A stretch of 64,000 nucleotides of DNA from Proteles cristata cristata (Eukaryota; Chordata; Mammalia; Carnivora; Hyaenidae): assembly GCA_017311185.1 (NCBI GenBank), contig JAESUZ010002383.1, positions 2,046,001 to 2,110,000 on the forward strand, in the 5' to 3' direction. A model generated the notes under the pieces. That model ran no database searches, had not been told where the DNA came from, and worked only from the letters and a program-made list of their open reading frames with translations. Numbering within the stretch: the stretch's first letter is position 1; every line of letters begins with the position of its first letter. The translations under genes and the position numbers were made by a program. This document shows, one piece after another, positions 1 through 10,217 of this stretch.

Positions 1-551
1 TCCCTTCCTGTGTAATTGCCTCATCCCGGCTCCCTGAATGTTGGTGATGCAAGAGAGGTGTCATTTGGCTCTCTGCACCCCTGTCTCCTCGGGGATCCTA
101 TCTGATCCCACTCTCCCTGTGGATGATACCTAAATCTCTTTCCATTCCTGTCTTCTCTCCAGAGTTCAGTGAGACATTTCCAGCTATAGATAAAAGAAGT
201 CTGCCTGGTTGTCCCATAGATGTCTTAGCATAACCGTGTGCAACATGGAACTCTCCTTCATTCAAAACGGAGCAGGTTGAGAGTTTTGTCTGGTTTCCAT
301 GCCCTATTATCTAGGGCTTAAGAGCAGTACTTGAACCTTTAATTCCCCCCATCCCCCACCTTTCTTCACTGTCTTACTTGTCCTTTCCCTTATTCCTGTC
401 CGCATGTCATTATTATTCATTAACTCAGTTAAGTTTTCCTCTGTGGTTTCATTTGCATTGGTCCTGAAATCCCTTTCCTCTCTTTCCCCCCAGCCCTTGG
501 TCAGGTGCTCTCACTTGCACGTTGCTGGAGCCTCCTAAGTGTCTTTTACTG
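1..551. other. Unassigned single-copy-looking sequence
   Basis: No repeat family, RNA gene or supported coding frame is recognisable. The sequence is pyrimidine-rich on the plus strand in its second half. Frames are short and start or end without codon-use support. Confidence 0.5.
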
Positions 552-567
552 TCATCTCCCTTACTTT

Positions 568-628
568 TTTTTGTTGTTGTTGTTGTTTAAAATATTAAAG
601 GGAATAAGAAAATTTTTATTGAGGTATA
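568..628 (-). mobile_element. Small (about 61 bp) retro-insertion flanked by a 16-bp TSD
   Basis: The 16-mer tcatctcccttacttt occurs at 552-567 and again at 629-644. The insert starts with a T run and a (TTG)n stretch and ends attgaggtata, which resembles minus-strand old L1 sequence. A T run at one end plus a perfect direct repeat is the signature of a minus-strand retrotransposed fragment. The source family is inferred. Confidence 0.65.
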
Positions 629-744
629 TCATCTCCCTTACTTTAATCCTTTATACTCTTCAGACCAGATTTCCCACCTTGATATGTTGATGTCTCTTAC
701 CTTTACCCGTTTTGTCTTCCTGCCTCTTCCGTTCACTCAGGAAC

Positions 745-1010
745 CTTCAATGGTGTATACTCTCCAGTGATGTGTACCCAGCATTTCCACTTCTACTAGA
801 TCTATCTTGCAAGTTTACATAGATACGTGTGTGCAAAGATGGACACAACATGTCTGTATCACCTTGTTTGTAATAGCAAACGTGGGTAATAACCTCTGTG
901 TCTATCAATAGAGCACTGCTTGAATAAATTAAAGTAGATCCATATAATGAATAGTGTTGTGTGGCTACTAATAATAATGAGGTATGTATTTATGAATACA
1001 GAACAAACTC
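745..1010 (+). mobile_element. Old LINE-1 (L1M-type) 3' region, first part
   Basis: The stretch follows the mammalian L1 ORF2 3' end consensus: a block about values of untruncated cells in tandem (tttgtaatagcaaac), then tctatcaatag and ccatataatgaatag. It continues after the inserted young L1 (about 1517-1587) and after the following SINE (about 1788-1870). No open frame remains, so it is a dead copy. Confidence 0.7.
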
Positions 1011-1026
1011 AAAGGTATATTGGTAA

Positions 1027-1503
1027 TTAGCTAAAACATGGAAAGAGACTAAGTGTCCATCATCAGACGAATGGATCAAAAAGATGTGGTTTATCTATAC
1101 CATGGAATACTACATGGCAATGAGAAACAATGAAATCTGGCCATGTGTAGCAACGTGGATGGACCTTGAGGGTGTTATGCTGAGTGAAATAAGTCAGGCA
1201 GAGAAGGACAAATATCATATGTTTCCACGTATAGGAGGATTAGGAGGAACTTAGGAACAAGAGAAAGAAGAAGAGGGGAAATGGTGGGGGAAAGGGAGAG
1301 AGGCAAACCATGAGAGACTCTTGAATGCTGACAAAAACTGAGGACTGATGGATGTGGGGGAGAGGGGGGGTGGCATGGAGGAGGACACTTGGGGATGAGC
1401 ACTGAGTGTTATGTGGAAACTAATTTGACAATAAACTATTTGTAAAAAAATAAATAAATTATTTAATTAAAAAAAAATGCACACCAAAAAAAAAAAAAAA
1501 AAA
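1027..1503 (+). mobile_element. Young carnivore LINE-1, 5'-truncated, with TSD
   Basis: It begins inside the ORF2 C-terminus (the frame reads [12 protein letters not shown] and NNEIWPCVATW), then carries the purine-rich G-run 3' UTR and ends gacaataaac plus an A-rich tail. Direct repeats aaaggtatattggtaa (1011-1026) and aaaggtacattggtaa (1501-1516) flank it and differ at one base. The tail is double: A run 1444-1450, unrelated AT-rich bases and tgcacacc, then A run 1486-1503. It sits inside the older L1. Confidence 0.9.
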
Positions 1504-1587
1504 GGTACATTGGTAAGTTGAAAAAAGAGTAAGGAGCACCAGAGTATATGTTAATATGTTTCTATTTTTATTTAAAGAAAGGATGAG

Positions 1588-1787
1588 TTTATATATTTTA
1601 TATATTTATTTTGAGAGATAGAGCATGTGGATGAGTGGGAGAAGTAGAGAGAAAGGGAGAGAGATAATCCCAAGTGGGCTCTGCACTATCAGCACTGAGC
1701 CACATGTGGGGCTTGATCTCATGAACCATGAGCTTGTGACCTTAGCTGAAATCAAGAGTCAGACGCTTAAGCAACTGAGCCCCTGTT
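1588..1787 (-). mobile_element. Carnivore tRNA-Lys SINE (felid type), minus strand
   Basis: Minus-strand features run in order: tttattttgagaga tail, GA-rich body, gctctgcactatcagcac, B-box remnant around 1715-1735, and the head agcaactgagcccc. It is diverged from consensus and interrupts the old L1. Confidence 0.85.
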
Positions 1788-1870
1788 TTTGAATATTAGT
1801 AACAGATTTGTGGAAGGTTATTTAACACTGTTTTGTACAGTTTATTTTTAAAGCATGTTTTCTTAAAGAA

Positions 1871-3370
1871 AACTTGGTTAATACATAAAGTAACAATACT
1901 TGTAATCCCCTCTTATGGACTATGGGACTGAGTCTGCATTTCTGATGCAACTTTCTGTAAACATGCCTTCAAATTTAGTACCAATGGGTATTTTCAGCTT
2001 CATTCATATTCCTTTTCTTTGCAGGGTCTTTGTTGTCAGCCTTAGCCCACTGCAGAAAGACACAAATATCTGACCGTTGGTGGGGTGTGGTGTGTGGGCA
2101 CAGCCCTGACAGAATAGACATTGGACTTGGTGCTGGACCAGGTCCTAGTGGGCCCAGTTTTCTCACTTTAGTTACTAGATTGTAGAGGCATCTGGAAAGT
2201 TCCATGAGGGGAGCAGGGAGGGTGGACGGCCAGGGTGATGGTGACAGTTGCATAAGGCAGGAGAAGGGAGGGCCTTACACCTTCTGATCTGGAGGTTTGG
2301 CAGATTTTAACAATCAGCATACTATTCTGCTCTCTTCCCTCTGAGTATCATCCCTCTGTTCTTTGCGTGGCCTCTGCTTGCTGACCTGAGTGTGTGCTTA
2401 TGCCCATGTGGTCTTTTCTTCTGGTAACTTTTTTTCCCTGGTCTCTGCCTTTCCAGATCCTGAGGGCAGGCTGAGGGCTTAATTTCTCCTTATTCCTGAC
2501 TGCCGTTGGTTGCCATGTGCTTACAGAAGCTCTGAGCCCTTTATCAGTGTCTGGGTGTCTACATCTATCTCTTTTTACTTAAGCTTTTTGTGTATTTCCT
2601 TCTTTTATCTCTCCTGCTAATGACTGCAATGACATGCTGATAAAACCAGCCATTCATCTTTGTGTTCCGTGGGCTGCTGTAGTATTGAATGTTTGGTCTG
2701 GTCCTTTCAAGTATTACTATATGTGGCCCAATGATCTTGACTTCTTGTTGTGAAGGTTGTGTCACTCTGAGATACTTCTCCTCAACTAATTAATGATGGG
2801 AAAAGACAAAGGAGAATGAGTTGCAGCTCCTTTAGCAAAGAAGGTAGGAGGTGCCTTAGGGGGGCGTTTCTGGGGTATTGGTGGGGGAATGGGGAAAATT
2901 CAGGGATTCATTGAACCAGGGGTTGGAAGAACCCTTCACTGAGCGTTAGGTACAAGTCCCTGTCACCAGGAAGTAAGGTAGTAGTATTTCTGTTTTCTAA
3001 GTCAACCCAGGAAGTTTAGCAAGGAATCAGAGACTAAAATTCTCTCAATTTGCAGTGTAGATGGACATTCATAAATGTTTTTACTTCTGCATTTTTCTAA
3101 CTTGTTTATTGTTTTCCATGAGAGTTTTTAATGATGTTCTGTGAATCCCTTTGTCCTCCTTCCTCCCCTAACTCCACAAACAATGAAATGCTAAACATGA
3201 AGCCAGTTGTTAAACTTCAGATTATGGTGCTTGGGATTCTTTAAAATTTTGTCTTACTTACCTTAGTATGTTTTTCCTATCTGTGTTACCTTCTCTAAAC
3301 TTGGCAGCTAGAATTAGAGATTTAAGAATATTTACCTTGTTTGGCCTTAGTCCGTCTTTTATTGCAGAAG
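1871..3370. other. Unassigned single-copy-looking sequence
   Basis: About 1.5 kb with no recognised repeat and no coding frame longer than 92 codons. The 92-codon minus frame at 1975-2253 shows no known motif. The stretch may be intronic or intergenic. Confidence 0.45.
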
Positions 3371-3580
3371 TCAGCACACTGTGAGTTACAGGCCAGCCAG
3401 TACCTGTTTCTATAAATGAAGTTTTATTGGGACATAGCCATGTCCATTCACTCACATATTCTCAGTAACTATTTTCACACTGCAAGGGAGAGTTGAGTAG
3501 TGACAGAGAACATATGGCCCTCATATCCTAAAATAGTTACTATCTGGCACTTTTTGGGAAAGTTTTGCTGATCCCTGCTG
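3371..3580 (-). mobile_element. hAT-type (Charlie-like) non-autonomous DNA transposon relic
   Basis: The sequence follows the common mammalian element with ends like cagcaaac and gctgatccctg: tataaatgaagttttattgg, a gacatagccatgtccattca block, and catatggccctcatatcct. It reads as the reverse complement of the usual orientation. The exact family name is not certain from memory. Another copy of the same family lies at 17530-17665. Confidence 0.65.
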
Positions 3581-3764
3581 TATTGTATTAAATTGTTGGC
3601 CTGTTCCCATTCCCCATGGCCACCCTATGATCATGTTTTCTTTCGGTTGATTCTTCTCTGTGTTCATGTCATGACATAGATTCAACCATTGAGTAAATAC
3701 CACTAGCTGGAGTAATACACACTTGGCTCTTAGAGGAGAACTAACTCACTGGCCTTGGTGAGGG

Positions 3765-3975
3765 CTCTTCCCTAGGCTAAGTGCTTTACCTGTGTAATCG
3801 CCCACAGCCTACATGTTGAGAATGGTATTATCCTCATTTTATTGAGGAAAAGAAGGCAGAGAGCAGGTTAGTAACTCATCCTGGGTCCTATAACTGGCAA
3901 GTGCCAAAGTCTAGATAGGAGTCAGGGTCTGTCTGACCCCGGAGAGCAGTCTCTTCCATCCTGAGCTCTGCTGCT
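3765..3975 (+). mobile_element. MIR SINE relic
   Basis: The MIR core is visible as atcctcattttattgagga, followed by aggttagtaactcatcc and a ctgaccccggagagcag tail block. It is an ancient tRNA-derived SINE with no function implied. Confidence 0.7.
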
Positions 3976-4839
3976 GCCTCATTGAAATCCCACCTAGGTT
4001 TGACCTAGAATTACATTCATGCTTCATTTTACTTAATCTTTCCAGAACGTTTGAAATTCTGCCTCCTTTCGCCTTTTCTACTTCTACCTAGAGTAAAAAA
4101 TTCCTTTGTGGCTTTTATCTTTTTTTTTGCCCTTCCTCTTACTTTTGCATTTTAAACCTATGCATTCTTTCAGATTTTTTATCACCCTTCACTCAGGAAT
4201 CTTATCTATGGTTAAAGCTTAAAGAGCCAACTTATACAGAAAACTACAAATCTGTAACCTGCTTTTTTCCCCTTGTGAACAAAATCTTCGTCTTCATCTT
4301 TCCCCAGAGCTCCACCCACTTCTTTCTGATGTCCTTTTGGACTTTTCTCAGGTGTCCCCCTGAGATTAGATTTCTTCCCCTGAACTTAGATTTCTGTTCA
4401 TGGTACCATTATTTTTCCACTCACTAAGGTTCAGGAGGCGATGTTCCTCCTTATCCTCTTCTCTCACTTCCCATCAACTCATGTCTACATCAACTTGTGT
4501 GTTTCTCCCAGTGTATCCCAGTCCTGCCACTTCACCCCCAGGCCAGCCTTACAATGCCTTTTGCTCATACTGGTTGAATATCTTCTAACTGTCTTTAGTC
4601 GTTCGGGTCAGGAATGACAGCCTGTCTCATCTTACTCTCACCTCTTGGCCAGACTGGGCTTCAGAAGCCTTGTCAACACAGTCAGTGACAGCATTCCAGT
4701 CCCTCAGATGCCTAATTTATTTCGTTACAGTGAAATGATTTCCTGGAAATGCAGCATCATTTATATCATTTATCCGCTTAGAAACCCACTGGTTCTTGAG
4801 GCAGTTAAGCAATTCAGTAGTCCAATAAGTGGTTTCTTA
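3976..4839. other. Mostly unassigned, pyrimidine-rich sequence
   Basis: Weak L2-like wording (ccttcctcttactttt, ctccacccacttctttctg) may mark degraded L2, but I cannot define boundaries. The plus frames of 62 and 87 codons here have no known motif. Confidence 0.35.
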
Positions 4840-5150
4840 TTCGCCACCTCCATGCTAGTCCTTCTTTCTAGAATGCCTCTACCATGTTATAGAGCCCATC
4901 TCAATTGATATTTCCTCTCTGGTTTCTCTGATTTCTAAGCTCATGTGAATTTTCCCCTGTCTGAGTTTCAGCATTACTTAGCCAGAAACTTTCTTACTGA
5001 ACTTGGCTCTTCACTTGTGTTTTGGTGACTGGTGAACTTATCTCACTGTACTTCACTGCATCGCTAATGTACTGAAGCAGGAACGCTTCTTTGCTTAACT
5101 GATGTTGAAGATGCCTAGCAAATGCTTAATAAATATTTGTTGAATTTGTC
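4840..5150 (+). mobile_element. LINE-2 (L2) 3' end relic
   Basis: The 3' end has the typical L2 finish, gcaaatgcttaataaatatttgttgaa, spread over about 5117-5145, preceded by a pyrimidine-rich stretch including tctagaatgcctctacc. Old and diverged. Confidence 0.6.
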
Positions 5151-5262
5151 TGAATTCGGTAGTGCAGGAGTAAAGTCACATGGTTGACCAGGAAATTTCA
5201 CAAGTTTCTCATTCCAGTGTCTCTAACTGATTCATAGTGTTGATTCTTCAAAACATGCTGTG

Positions 5263-5503
5263 ACAGATACCATATGTTTTCACGCATAGAGGACCATGGG
5301 GGATAAGAAGGGGAAAAATAGTGGGGGAGAGGGAGGGAGGCAAACCATGAGAGACTCTTGAATGCTGAGAACAAACTGAGGGCTCATGGGAGTGGAGGAG
5401 AGGGGAAGGGGGGTGATGGGCATGGAGGAGGGCACTTGTTGGGATGAGCATTGGGTGTTGCATGGAAACCAACTTGACAATAAATTATAAAAGAAAAAAA
5501 CAT
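5263..5503 (+). mobile_element. Carnivore LINE-1 3' UTR fragment
   Basis: Starts at gataccatatgttttcacgc, the L1 segment just past the ORF2 end, and runs through the G-rich polypurine tract and caaaccatgagagactcttg to gacaataaattataaaag plus an A tail. It is strongly 5'-truncated and carries no coding sequence. Confidence 0.9.
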
Positions 5504-5514
5504 ATGTTAAGTTT

Positions 5515-6240
5515 TGTAAATAACTAATCTACTTATATCTTTGCATTTATCTGTGAAATATTTTCCTTTCATAATTTTTTGACTCCTGATTATGATCTTT
5601 TATTTACACTCAAAAAATTCTCTTTAACATTTCTTGTTAGTAGTCATGAATTCCTTTAACCTTTGTTTGTCTGGAGAAGTCTTTATCTCTCCTTCTATTT
5701 TGAATGACAGCCTTGCTGAATAGAGTATTCTTAGTTGAAGTGTTTTTCCTTTCGGCACTTTGAATATACTATGTTACTCTCTTCTGGTTTGCAAAGTTTC
5801 TTTTGAAAAGTCAGTTAGTAGCCTTATGGGGTTTCCCTTGTATATAACTGTTTTCTCTTGCTGCTTTTAAATGTTCTCTGTATCCCTACTTTATGCCATT
5901 TTGGTTATTATATGTCTTTGTGTGGGCCTTCCTGGGTTAATTTTGTTGGAGTATCTCTGTGCCTCATGGATTTAAATTTCTGTTTCCTTTCTAGATTTGG
6001 GACATTTTCAGCTATTATTTTCTCAGATAAATTTTCTGCCCCCTTTTTTTCTGTCTTCTCCTTCTGAGATCCCTGTGATGTCAATGTTATTATACTTGAT
6101 GGTGTTTCTGAGTTCTCTTAATATATTCAGACTTTTAATTTTTTTTTTCTTTTTCTTGTTGACCTTAATTGCTTTCCATTACTCCACCTTCCAGGTGCTG
6201 ATCCATTCTTCTGCTTCCTCTAATCTACTGTTCATTCCCG
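5515..6240 (-). mobile_element. Old LINE-1 (L1M-type) ORF1/inter-ORF region, minus strand, part 1
   Basis: The text matches the reverse complement of the old mammalian L1 ORF1 region: aagtctttatctctcct, ttcggcactttgaatata, tctcttgctgcttttaaa and gatttgggacattttcag. It resumes at 7375 after a younger L1. Together with 7990-9640 in the opposite orientation, it forms an inverted L1 arrangement (see findings). Confidence 0.65.
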
Positions 6241-6255
6241 CTAGTGTATTTTTTA

Positions 6256-7359
6256 AAGAGTTTATTGTTAAGTTGGTTTCCATATAACACCCAGTGCTCA
6301 TTCCCACAATTGCCCTCCTCCATGCCCAGCCCCCCCACCCCATCTGCCCTCAGTTTGTTCTCAGCATTCAAGAGTCTCTCATGGTTTGCCTCCCTCCCTC
6401 TCCCCCACTATTTTTCCCCTTCTCCCCCATGGTTCTTCATTAGGCTCCTCCTAATCCTCCTATATGTGCAAACATATGGTATCTGCCCTTCTCTGCCTGA
6501 CTTACTTCGCTCAGCATAACACCCTCGAGTTCCAACCATGTTGCTACAAATGGCCAGATTTCATTCTTTCTCATTGCCATGTAGTATTCCATTGTATAGA
6601 TAAACCACATCTTGATCCATTCGTCCGTTGATGGGCCCTTAGGCTCTTCCCATGTTTTGGCTATTGCTGAGAGTGCTGCTGTGAACATTGGGGTACATGT
6701 GCCCCTATGCATCGGCACTCCTGTATCCCTTGGGTAAATTCCTAGCAGTGCTATTGCTGGGTCATAGGGGAGTTCTACTGTAAATTTTTTGAGGAACCTC
6801 CACACTGTTTTCCAGAGGGGCTGCACCCGTTTACATTCCCACCAACAGTGTAGGAGGATGCCCATTTCTCCACATCCTCGCCAGCATCTACAGTTCTCTG
6901 ATTTGCTTATTTTAGCCACTCTGACTGGCGTGAGGTGGTATCTCAGTGTGATTTTGATTTGTATTTCCCTGATGAGGAGGGATGCTGAGCATCGTTTCAT
7001 GTGTCTGTTGGCCATCTGGATGTCCTCTTTGGAGAAGTGTCTGTTCATATCTTCTGCCCATTTCTTCACTGGATTGTTTTTTGGGTGTGGAGTTTGGTGA
7101 GTTCCTTATAGATTTTGGAAACTAGCCCTTTATCTGATATGTCATTTGCAGCTATCTTTTCCCATTCTGTCGGTTGCCTATTAGTTTTTTGGATTGTTTC
7201 CTTTGCCATGCAGAAGCTTTTAATCTTGATGAGGTCTCAATAGTTCATTTTTACTCTTGATTCCCTTTCCTTTGGGGATGTGTCAACTAAGAAATTGTTG
7301 CGGTTGAGGTCAAGGAGGTTGTTTCCTGCTTTCTTCTCTAGGGTTTTGATGTTTTCCCA
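6256..7359 (-). mobile_element. Carnivore LINE-1, 1.1 kb, 5'-truncated, inserted into older L1
   Basis: Reading on the minus strand, it holds the last third of ORF2, the polypurine 3' UTR and the acaataaact end at 6256-6275. The target copy ctagtgtatttttta occurs at 6241-6255 and again at 7360-7374, a clean 15-bp TSD. The older L1 resumes directly after it. Confidence 0.92.
6440..7069 (-). pseudogene. LINE-1 ORF2 C-terminal fragment (relic)
   Basis: A frame of about 209 codons encodes the C-terminus of the L1 ORF2 protein, the reverse transcriptase/endonuclease of LINE-1. Visible blocks in order are [21 protein letters not shown], the cysteine-histidine cluster [18 protein letters not shown] (C62, C66, H74, C79; pattern C-X3-C-X7-H-X4-C), [25 protein letters not shown] and [11 protein letters not shown]. 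The endonuclease and reverse transcriptase domains are absent. On the upstream side, the frame reading ELTKLHTQK runs into a stop, and the two frames would join by a one-base shift near the T run at 7077-7082. The full protein would be over 1,200 residues, so this is a dead fragment of the 6256-7359 element. Confidence 0.9.
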
Positions 7360-7374
7360 CTAGTGTATTTTTTA

Positions 7375-7985
7375 TTTCAGTTACTCAATTCTTCATCTCT
7401 GGCTGGTTCCTTTTTGTTAAAGTTCTCACTGAGGTCTTCACTCTTTTCTCAAGTCCAGTGAGTATCTTTATGACCATTAATTTGAATTCTTTATCAGGCA
7501 TATTGCTTATCTCCAATTCACTTAGCTCTTTGTGACTTCATTTTGTGCTTTCATTTGGGACATATTCCTCTATCTCCTCATTTTGACTAACTCCCTCTTT
7601 ATGTTTTTGTGTTTTAGGAAAGTCAGCTACCTCTCTTGATCTTGAAGGTAGTGGCCTTATGAGGAAGAGGTCCTATTGTACCCTGCAATGCAATGTCTCC
7701 TGTTCATGAGAACCAGGCACTTCAGAGGTGTTTCCTTTGTGGGCTGTGTGCGCTTTACTACTGTGGCTGAGCTACACTTGCCTACAGTCCAGTTGGCTGT
7801 AATGGCCCAGTTTGTCTGTTGTAAGCTCACTGGGCAGAATTTGGTCTTTCTGCTGTCAGAGGGTCTGCCTAGGACTACCACAGGCTTATGGTTGGGCAGT
7901 GTTACCAGTCAGACCAGATGACTATTAGTCTGTTTGGTAGGGCAGCTGTCCTACCAAAGTGCAGGGTAATCTCCTTGTGACGCCT
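7375..7985 (-). mobile_element. Old LINE-1 (L1M-type) ORF1/5' region, minus strand, part 2
   Basis: Continues the element of 5515-6240 after the young insertion: atttgaattctttatcaggc and ttgtgacttcattttgtgc match the antisense of the L1 5' half. The last 300 bases are more GC-rich and resemble L1 5' UTR. Confidence 0.6.
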
Positions 7986-7989
7986 CCCA

Positions 7990-9640
7990 AGAGGTTACAT
8001 ATACATGTAATAAATGTAGTAGATTAATCACTTATAAAAATAGTATGAAGGTTAAAGCACACAAACAGTAAAATCAATCTACAAAATATCTACAAAAATC
8101 AGTCAAGGGATTCACAAAGTAAAAGGATAAAAGGGGCCCATGGGTGGCTCAGTCAGTTAAGTATCCTCCTCTTGATTTGAACTCAGGTCATGATCTCATG
8201 GAATGAGCCTTTTGTTAGGCTCTGTACTGACCACATGGGGCCTGCTTGGGATTTTCCCCCAGTCTCCAGACCCTTCCCTGCTCATGCAAATGCTCCCTCT
8301 CTCAAAATAGGTAAGACAAAAAATAAAAACAAGATATAAAATATGACTCAAATACATAAAAGATGTGTGTGGTGAGGGGTAGTAAGCATTTAGTGCTTTT
8401 AGAAGGAGTTTAAACTTAAATGACCATAATCTTAATATATAAACTAGTATATATGTAAGATGTTGCATATGAACCTAATGATTGCTCTAAATTAAAAACG
8501 TGTAATCAATACACAAAAAATAAAGAGAAAGGAATCCAAGTAGAACACTAAAAAAAGCCATCAAATCACAAAGGAAGAGCAGGAGAAGAAAAGATTAGAG
8601 AAGAGCTACAAAAGCAACCATACAAGAGGTAACAAAATCGCAGTTAGTACATACCTGTCAGTAATTACTTCAAATGTAAAGGAACTAAATGGTCTAATCA
8701 ATTTCTTTATGTCTGTGACTGAATGGAAAAAAAATGGAAGACCCGTCTATATGCCACCTACAAGAGATTCACTTCAGACCTAAAGACACCTGCAGATTGA
8801 AAGTAAAGGGATAGAAAAACATTTATCTCGTAAATGGAAGTGAAAAGAAAGCCAGGGTAACAATACTTATATAGGACAAAATAGACTTTAAACATAAAGA
8901 CTATAACAAGAGACAAAGACACCACATAATGGTAAAGGGGACAATCTCACAAAAGGATATAATAGTTACAAACATCTATGTACTCAATATGGGACCGCCT
9001 AAATACATAAAGCAACTAATAACAGACATAAAGGAAGAAACTAATAGTACAATAGTAGGGGATCTTTACACCCCATTTACATCAATGGGTAGGTCATCCA
9101 GACAGAAAATCGACAATCTTTTGACTGTTTTAGTGTAGTCTGAATGACACATTAGACTAGATGGACCTAACATATATTCAGAAAATTCCATCCAAAAGCA
9201 GTAGATTACATTTCCTAGTTAAGTGCACAGAGAATGTTCTTCAGAAAAGATCCCATATTAGGCCACAAATCAAGCCTCAATAAATTCAAAAGATTGAAAT
9301 CATATCAATCATCTGTGCCAAGCACAATGGTATGCAAGTAAAAATCACAAGAAAAAAAATCTCGTAATAAATACATGGAAGCTAAGTAATATGCTACTAA
9401 ACAATGAATAGGTTAACCAAGAAAACAAAGAGGAAATAAAAAAAATAAATGGAGACAAATTAAAATAAAAACACACTGGTCCAAAATCTTGGGAAGCAGC
9501 AAAAGCTATTCTAAGAGGGAAGTTTATAGCAATACAGGCCTACTTCAAGAAACAAGAAAAATCTCAACCTAATTTAATATCTAAAGGAACTAGGAAAAGA
9601 AGAAGAAATAAAACATACTTTCGGTAACATTTATTTTAAA
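7990..9640 (+). mobile_element. Old LINE-1 (L1M-type) inter-ORF region and ORF2 5' part
   Basis: Matches the plus strand of the old L1 ORF2 endonuclease region: aaagagaaaggaatccaagt, ttcaaatgtaaaggaacta, tatatgccacctacaagaga, tcatccagacagaaaatcg and gagggaagtttatagcaata. The only open stretch is about 69 codons near 8929-9138, which reads like the endonuclease domain. It is interrupted by a SINE at about 8131-8328 and stops near 9640 without a 3' UTR. Confidence 0.75.
8131..8328 (+). mobile_element. Carnivore tRNA-Lys SINE (felid type), plus strand
   Basis: Head ggggcccatgggtggctcag, then tcaggtcatgatctcatgg and an imperfect tail caaaataggtaagac. The B box region is damaged. It lies inside the old L1. 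Confidence 0.8.
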
Positions 9641-9729
9641 TTAAAATACTGTTGTCTTCAGCCTAAGTCCCAGCACATGCCAGTTCATTGTGTTGGAATA
9701 CAAAGAATGAAGGAGTAAGTAGCTCCACT

Positions 9730-9850
9730 GGCAAATACCCTGTCTTAGCTGCTAATTCAGTTCTATGACATTGGACCTGCCTCTTGGCCATTCTGGGTTT
9801 AGTTTTCTCATCTGTAAGGTGGGTGTGGATAGCAACCCTTTTCAGGTAGA
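9730..9850 (-). mobile_element. MIR SINE relic, minus strand
   Basis: The antisense MIR core ggtttagttttctcatctgt is visible with the ctatgacattggacctg block before it. Confidence 0.6.
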
Positions 9851-9857
9851 GTGACAG

Positions 9858-9998
9858 TACTAGGGAGTGGTTTTGCTCCCCCAAAAGACATTTGGCAATG
9901 TATGGAGACATTTTTGTCTCTACTCAGTGGTGCTGCTAAACACCCCATGACCCAGGGCACAGCAAAGCAGTAGCACCGAGGTTGAAAAATCTTGGAGT
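9858..9998 (+). mobile_element. MER5A-like hAT DNA transposon relic
   Basis: Contains the MER5A core agacatttggcaatgtatgg followed by gagacatttttgtc, tgctgctaaacaccc and caccgaggttgaaaaatc. A second MER5A copy in the other orientation is at 58134-58350. Confidence 0.8.
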
Positions 9999-10021
9999 AC
10001 ATTGTGACTTTTTTTTGAATA

Positions 10022-10217
10022 GTTTTTTAAAATTTATTTTTGACACAAAGCATGAGCAGGGGAGGGGCAGAGAGAGAGGGAGAAACAGAATCTGAAACAG
10101 GCCCCAGGCTCTGAGCTGCTAGCACAGAACCCGATGCGGAGCTTGAACCCATGAACTGTGAGATCATGACACGAGCCAAAGTCAGACAGTTAACCAACTG
10201 AGCCACCCAGATGCCCC
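10022..10217 (-). mobile_element. Carnivore tRNA-Lys SINE (felid type), minus strand
   Basis: A near full-length minus copy: aaaatttatttttgac tail side, GA-rich body, gcacagaacccgatgcgg, and the head ccaactgagccacccaga ending at gcccc. Confidence 0.9.

Noticed and set aside
5997..6287. 96-codon hydrophobic plus-strand frame
   Set aside because: It is antisense to the old L1; its phenylalanine and leucine runs come from T-rich sequence.
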